Source: Sipunculus nudus (taxonomy: Eukaryota; Annelida; Sipuncula; Golfingiida; Sipunculidae). Taken from it: 64,000 nt of DNA. The stretch covers positions 100,493,642 to 100,557,641 of the forward strand of contig CM049306.1 of NCBI GenBank assembly GCA_026874595.1, in the 5' to 3' direction. Under the pieces are notes generated by a model that ran no database searches, was not told the origin of the DNA, and worked only from the letters and a program-made list of their open reading frames with translations. Both the position numbers and the translations under genes were made by a program. Below, piece after piece: positions 57,373 to 64,000 of the stretch (its first letter is position 1; each line of letters starts with the position of its first letter).

Positions 57373-59046
57373 CCAATGAAGCACTTAAGTGCTTTGGTCG
57401 CAGATCTGACTCATCAGTGTGTTAGCATTATTTCTTAGCCCGTCCTGTGACCACGTGATATGTAATATTTATTTATATTTTGAACACTGAACATGTTTTC
57501 TGAAGTGTGGTTCATGAAACACTGGGATTTTCTAGAACTAGTTGATTTTTTTTTCAAGATAAAAAAATTAATTTATACACCTCAACTGTTAATTATATTT
57601 CTCAGCAAGTACCTGTCCATATAATTCCAATCTCAGCATAAGGAGTTTTTAAAAAGTTCTTTAAGTATTTTTCTTAATTTTGCCTACATTTAAATGGAAG
57701 TTTTCATGTACATTTCCAAAATTAAATAACCAATAAAAACATATTTTATCTGCCCTAAGTACCCGTACGCTGTATTGTAGAGTACATTCTTGTCTTGCAA
57801 AAGAACTACATGTAAAGGGATTTCATCACAATAATATGTTACAGATTTAGCGATAAATTAGAACATTTTATAAACGTTCGTGGGGACGTCTTGAGACTTT
57901 AATAACACAAAAATAGCAATTATTTTATCGCAATGGGAAGAAAACGCCTGGGTGTATTAATTAATAGCATGGTAACAATCGCATTGATTTATTAAGCAAA
58001 ACTTGCAATGCATGTGGTCATTGTGTTACGATGGCGTCTGTACATATATCTTCCTCGCACGGAAGCTGTTTCTTTTTATATAAGATGCTCGTGTACAGTC
58101 CATACACAATGTCGCGAGGAGGTACAAGACTTCTGATAGTCAATATGTGGCACTTACTGTATCACCGCAAAGCCACAGAGGAATATTTGAATACTAATGT
58201 TTTGTACAGGTGAGACAGATAGGACATCAGTCGTGTATACGGACTGCCGCTAGGTTTTCCCCGTAAGCCAATGTGTAACGTTACACCCTAAATCTGATGG
58301 TATGAAGCATTTGGAGAACTTGAGTGCATGTATAACTCGCACATGAATGTAGCATTCGCCATACATGACGTGCAAGTACATTATAAATGTGAGCTTAGAA
58401 ACGTCCCATTTTCTACCTATGTAGGAAAGACCTAAGACTAAAAGGAAATTTTGCATCAATAGATTCTTTACAATTTGTTGATGAATCTCCTAATGAAAAT
58501 CCTCAATATGCTGTCTTAGACATGTAGGAAGAAAATGTACATCCCTGAAGTAAAGAAAATATATCGTCCTTCCGGAAATCCCAGATCTTCGTAAAGTGCA
58601 TTATAAATGGCCGTATTTTAACTATTAAAGCGTCACCATTTAAATTTTATCAACCGTAAAACAGAATTTGCAATTCCGATATATATAAATAGGTAGTTTA
58701 TGCACAACGAAAATTACCGTAAAATATAGCTGGCGTTACGAAAGGTTTCTGAAATTCCTTAACGAGCATGATTTAAAATATCCTCTTAGCAGTAAATAGA
58801 GTGGAAATATATAAGAAGAAGGACGGACGCCCTGATTAACCGATTCTGAAAGAAAGATATACCGCTACCTTCCGTGTGTGGGTTTCTGGGTATGAAAGAA
58901 GCTTAAACGGATGGATAGTGGAGTGGATAGATTCTTAGAAATCCTGCTCCATCCTCCAGGAACATAGAGATGAAGGGGAAAGATCCATAAACAAGATGCT
59001 CGAAAAACATGGAATGGAGGCACTAGTCTGACACCTCTAAATGTAA

Positions 59047-59106
<60 letters not shown>

Positions 59107-60797
59107 TTACAGGAATCGTTTTGCATCTCAACTGTACCACCTGAAGAATATTTAAAAAAAAAAGAAATATAACATTAAGCTGAAATATAGATACAGTACA
59201 TATATATACTTAACCCAATAAACCATGTCACAGTGGCCTGAAATGAAGACATGTTTACATGGATCACTTTAAATGAAATTATATATGAAAATTCACATAA
59301 ATATACCAGAGAGAACGTGTTTATAGCTGGTATTCTCATCCTATCAACGGCTTCCTTCTGTGCCCCTGATAACCGTTTGTTATTACCCCCATCACCAACA
59401 TTCGACGTGCACGGTCGGGTCGGAGTTGATCTCCAGTCTGTAACCTCCGTGGTGCTGTGTCTATACCAAGGTGCTGTGCGTGATGACGTTGTGTATCGTA
59501 GCATGTTACGTAAATTTATGTCCACATACTGTTTTCTATTTTCCATCTTTACATTCATCGCTTACATCCCCTCGCAATCCACGTCTGTTAAACTGCGTTC
59601 ATGGTGAACCAGGCCAGGAGGAAACTTCACACTTAATTGAACAAGTAAATTATAGGGTTAGTTTGCTTTCGCTTAAGTGTTATTTTGAGTATACACTGAA
59701 AATTTAAGCCATGCTTCTAAGTATTATTTATAAACACACACACACATAAAAACGCATACACACATACATTTATATATACATACTCATATACATATACATA
59801 TATTGTTTGTGCTGTACGTATTTTTTAGTCTGTAGGTGTTACAGGTACAGGATCTGAAATCAATCATTGTAACATTTTAATGTGTATAACGGTACAAACG
59901 TATGACTCCTATACAAGATTTATATTACACGGACGATTAAATATAATTGGAGTTTGACGGAATGATTGTTACATAATTGATTTCCTGGACAGCGGGATGA
60001 ATCTGACTCTTTGGATTCCACCTGAAATAAGCAAGCCACAAGAATGTGAACGTGACAACTCCAGCCAATCAGCGTGCGATGTAGCTGGCAATCAAATTTC
60101 TGGGAATTCCACCGGCCGTCCCTACAATTTATTATAACTGTCCATGGTGACCCCAATATGAAGAGATGTAAAGTGTTCTATTGTAAGAATCTTCAGCGTG
60201 ATGTACATGAACAGTTACAGCAATGAGCGATAAATAATAATATGAAACGCTGTAACTCCAAAGTTGAATTAATAAATATTAAGCATTGGCATACCAAATG
60301 TCAATAATATCTAGATTTTGTTAAAATACATCGGTATTATATATTTCAAACCTCCTTAATTCTTCTGGCACATGCATTATGTACAAAGGAGGTGATAGGT
60401 TCATTGGACCTAAATTAACACAGTCGACTACCTTCTAAGTTGAAATGGATATGATCACTAAGTGAAATGGACAAGGAAAGACATGTAAAAGAAATACTGT
60501 ATGAATATTGTATATATACATAATTAATGAGTCACTTGATATCAACAATTTAAAAATTAACAATAAACATCATTATTATCATGAATCATAATTCATCAAA
60601 ACACTGAATATTTGTATTTTTATTTAACTGATTGCTTTAATAACTTTATGAATGAAGTTCATGTAATAATGTGAAGTATACGTTGATATTGCTTTTACAT
60701 ATTTAACATATAAATATATAGTAACTGAATTTTCAGTTGTTTTGGTTTAAGCAAATATAGATATCACCTATGTATAACCATTAATTGTAGAAACATC

Positions 60798-60846
<49 letters not shown>

Positions 60847-61737
60847 GGTTGGGGCTTTTGTCCTCTTTATCATTAAGGTTGGGGGTCTTTTGACCTAGGG
60901 GGCTTTTTTCACCATGGGGGCTTTTGACCAGGGGGAGGGGGCTTTTGTTCTACATCTGCTTTAGACAAAGTGTCCTGTCCTTATGTTGTGTATAGACTGT
61001 AAACCCTGTACTTGTAACAGGTCTTATATATCACATAATGTGACTGGATGTGAACATGCAGGGGCATGAGTACCTTTGATCTTGTGCTAGACACGTCCTG
61101 GTTACAGGTAACCAAACTGACCTTGAACTTTTGGTAGGGTCATAAAGACTGGACCACCAGGTGGTCAAAGCTCTGTTTGGGCTAAGCAGAATGTGGTGGT
61201 GACTGCTATTAGAAAACCCTGCTTTCTCTTCATGTTTATCTCAGTGTATATACTGAGCTAGAGCCACATCTATCTGTTTCATCTTTTATCCTCTGACATT
61301 CTCACTGGTCTCATTTTCAGCCAATTAGCATATTATGACTGACCAGAATGCACCTGGCGAAAATATAGATCTCAGCAGCTTTGTAAATATTTACGGCCAG
61401 TACTATACTCAAGGGTATCTTTGGGTTCATATAACGTAAAGAAAACAAACAATATTTTTTGTTGTTGCTTTTTTTTATAAATTCAAGTAAAAGCATTCAT
61501 AAGAAAACAAAAGGCCTGCTTATTTCCCCTGTAAATTTTGAAAACCTATTTCAGGTACCGGTATATTAAATAGCGATATATATATCAATCCAATGTAAGC
61601 CATCAATCATGTCTTTAAAGAAAAATATGAACTTCATATGATCATTGCTAAAACATGTATTAAAATTTATTTTACATTCCAGTCATCAAACGTATCATAC
61701 TTTTCTTATATAAGCATGGCTAATCCATGTTTGTGCT
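57370..61737. other. Unassigned right part
   Basis: AT-rich with TA tracts. A GGGGGCTTTTGACC phrase repeats at 60850-60955 (about four times). The short ORFs at 59175-59607 and 59920-60156 match nothing I know. Confidence 0.35.
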
Positions 61738-63497
61738 TTAACAAACTACCCATTGGGCATGACGCTCAGCTGAATTTAAGGATTGTTGATGGTTTTAAAT
61801 GTCTCCCAGAGTGCTCAAATCATGCATTTTGCCATTATCTTTAGAAAAAGGTTTCAGTGACCTTATCTAGGCTTTCCAAGAAGATTCTACCGGAAACTCC
61901 TTATATTCTTAGTAAGAAGTTTCTTTGTCCAACGGCTACAAGTGCCCATCTGGCTAATAGAGTGCTAAAATAAAAGCTTGTTCTTTCACATAGCCCAAAG
62001 CATAAAGGTCACAGTGAATATAGGTCACAGGTTCACAAGAAATTTTTACAGGAACCTCCCTGGATCTTAATCAAATTAGCAATTTCTAGGTCTAATCGTA
62101 ACCAATCAAGTAAATATGTCATAAAGGGTGCACAAATCATGTTCTTTCACATATCTTGCAGGATATAGGTTACCATGACCTAAACAGGTTTTAAGATTTA
62201 TCCATGACCTCCCTAAAAGTCATGTCAAAAGATTCTAGGCCAAATGGATACAATTTGTGCCCGGTTGACTCACTGGGTGCTCAAAATCATGTTTTCGGAC
62301 CGTAGTTTACAAAATGTAGGTCGCCATAATCTATTTTAAGGTTTCCAAGCAGATGTGCCTATAACTTCCCTAGATGTACAGTTAAAGGTTTGTAGGTCTA
62401 ACAGTTATGGTTTGTGCCCTATTAACGGCCGGACTGCCTAATTTTAAGGCCTCAATATGAGAGAAAAAAATGTGAAAACATCAGAAAAAAATACAGGTGG
62501 GACCACCAGTCTTCTGAAAATGATGAAACACTCCATGCATGATCAATATGCGGGGAACGAATCATGGCAATCAATTCATTAGTAATTCAGATACTGGAAT
62601 TTTTCTGATCAAATTTTTTATTTTCTGAGGGGTACTAGCTTCGAGGATATTGGTCGCAGAGACCTAATTTCAGTTTTCAACTGGGATTTACCCAGGACCG
62701 CCCTAAATGTCATGTCAGAAGATTTGTGGCCAAATGGATACAATTTGTGCCTCGTTGACTCACTGGGTGCTCAAAATCATGTTTTCGGTCCGTAGTTCGC
62801 AAAATGTAGGTCACCATGACCTAATTTTAGGTTTCCATGGAGATTTGCCCAAGTGTTCCCGGATGTTACGTTAGAAGATTCTAGGGCTAGCGGATACAAT
62901 TTCCCCCGTCTGACTCACTGGGTGCTCAAAATCATGATTTCGGACCGTAGTTCGTAATATATAGATCACTATGACCTAATTTCAGGTTTCCAAGGAGATG
63001 TGCTTTTAACCTGACCTTGGATGTACAGTTAGAAGTTTCTAGGTCTCATAGTTACGATTTGTACCCTATTAACGTCCGGACTGTTTCATTTGAAGGTCTC
63101 AAAAATAGATATATAAATGCGTACAAGTTAGAAAAAAAAACCCGGTGGCGCCACCAGTCTCCAGGAAATGATGAAACATTCCATGATCAATATGGTTATT
63201 CAGATACTGGAGTTTTTTTTATCTAAATTTTAATAATTCTGGGGGGGGGGGGGGGGTATTTTCGAGCCCCGTACAGGGAGGAAGGATATAGGTCGCAGTG
63301 ACTTATTTTCAGGTATTCGAGGAGATCTTTTATGGATCTTTATGGGTTTTTAGTTAAAAGTTTCTAGATCAAGCGGTAACGATGTGTGCCTTGCAAACGG
63401 ACGACCAGTCAGCCGGACGGTCAGACGGACAGACGATGGACAAAGAATGATCGCTATAGCTCGAGAGATCAAATGACTATATGTAACTTTTTAGCTC
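61738..63497 (+). mobile_element. Family A element, long decayed copy
   Basis: Start module AACAAACTACCCATTGGGCA with CGCTCAGCTGAA. The sub-unit CACTGGGTGCTCAAAATCAT occurs three times (about 62270, 62760 and 62917). GGTGGCGCCACCAGTC is at 63145, a GGACGG tract follows, and the hairpin is decayed, ending near TTTTTAGCTCAATA. Confidence 0.6.
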
Positions 63498-63856
63498 AAT
63501 AAGCTCTGATATAATGTTTATTGGTTTGCGGGCTTGACTGCTGGCTTGAAACCTGAAACATTCCGGGCGGGGCGGGTGCGGGTTATAGAATTTTTTTTTT
63601 TTTTTTTTTGGGGGGGGGGGATGAATGCGGGCTGAAGGAATAATTTTTAATGCGGGGCTGAGTTTTTCCTTTGATTTTTTCGTGATGAGGGGCGGGTGCG
63701 GTTTTATTTTCCATTTCATTTATTCTAGATATAGAATTTGATTATTTTGATACATATGGTGCATGTAAGTAATGTAGCTATTGTATGCTACTTTTGAATT
63801 GCTTTGAATATCACTCTCAAAATTGTTGGAACGATGTTCATTGTGGTATACAGAGT

Positions 63857-64000
63857 AAGGTAGCATCACCTGTATTAAGGTAACATCACCTGCATTAGGA
63901 TATCATCACCTACATTACGGTAACATCGTTTGCATTAAGGTAGTATCACCTGCATTAAGGTAACATCTATTCTATTAGGATATCATCACCTGCATTAGGG
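63857..64000. repeat. 20-bp minisatellite running off the right edge
   Basis: Unit AAGGTAACATCACCTGCATT with variants, about seven units to the window end. The array clearly continues outside. Confidence 0.85.

Noticed and set aside
59175-59607. Overlapping ORFs on both strands as a possible gene
   Set aside because: No family signature and no neighbouring exons with matching phases. Left unassigned.

Overview
The window is nuclear DNA from an animal, most likely a bivalve mollusc. It is AT-rich, its genes are split by many GT-AG introns, and the introns are full of non-autonomous elements that combine internal tandem repeats with GGAC/CAGA microsatellite tracts. This architecture matches the 'pearl' type elements known from clams and oysters. 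The mollusc assignment is an inference; the gene calls come from translated exons compared with families I know.

Three protein-coding genes are supported. (1) A CCDC149 orthologue on the minus strand fills about 32-24943 as twelve coding exons (about 620 codons). All exon phases agree, and the stop codon is at the left edge. (2) A p24-family cargo receptor (TMED4/TMED9 type) starts 349 bp away on the plus strand and runs 25293-37764. Its second exon position is occupied by three tandem homologous exons (27768-27877, 29286-29401, 30968-31083). Each has the same splice phases, and only inclusion of exactly one keeps the frame. This is the most interesting signal in the window. (3) A fucose mutarotase (FUOM) gene lies convergent on the minus strand, with five exons found between 41552 and 53124. 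Its first exon was not found. Its terminal exon and 3' flank are partly tandem-duplicated inside its last intron.

The remainder is repeats. At least four families (A-D) share one layout: a start motif equal to one arm of a 3' terminal hairpin, an internal tandem array, a GGAC-rich tract, then the hairpin. Separate DNA transposons with target-site duplications lie in introns: a 1.09-kb element with a 9-bp duplication in TMED intron 1, a TA-flanked miniature element at 27308-27494, and a nested TA-flanked element at 34299-36930 that carries a short ORF. Minisatellites (36, 34 and 20 bp), a very long (AAT)n(ATT)n tract and many poly-G/C and TA runs complete the picture. From 53.1 to 64 kb I see no convincing gene, only repeats and simple sequence.

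Functionally, CCDC149 and TMED probably share a divergent promoter at 24944-25292. TMED acts in ER-Golgi cargo traffic and FUOM in fucose salvage. Nothing in the sequence links the three genes in one pathway.
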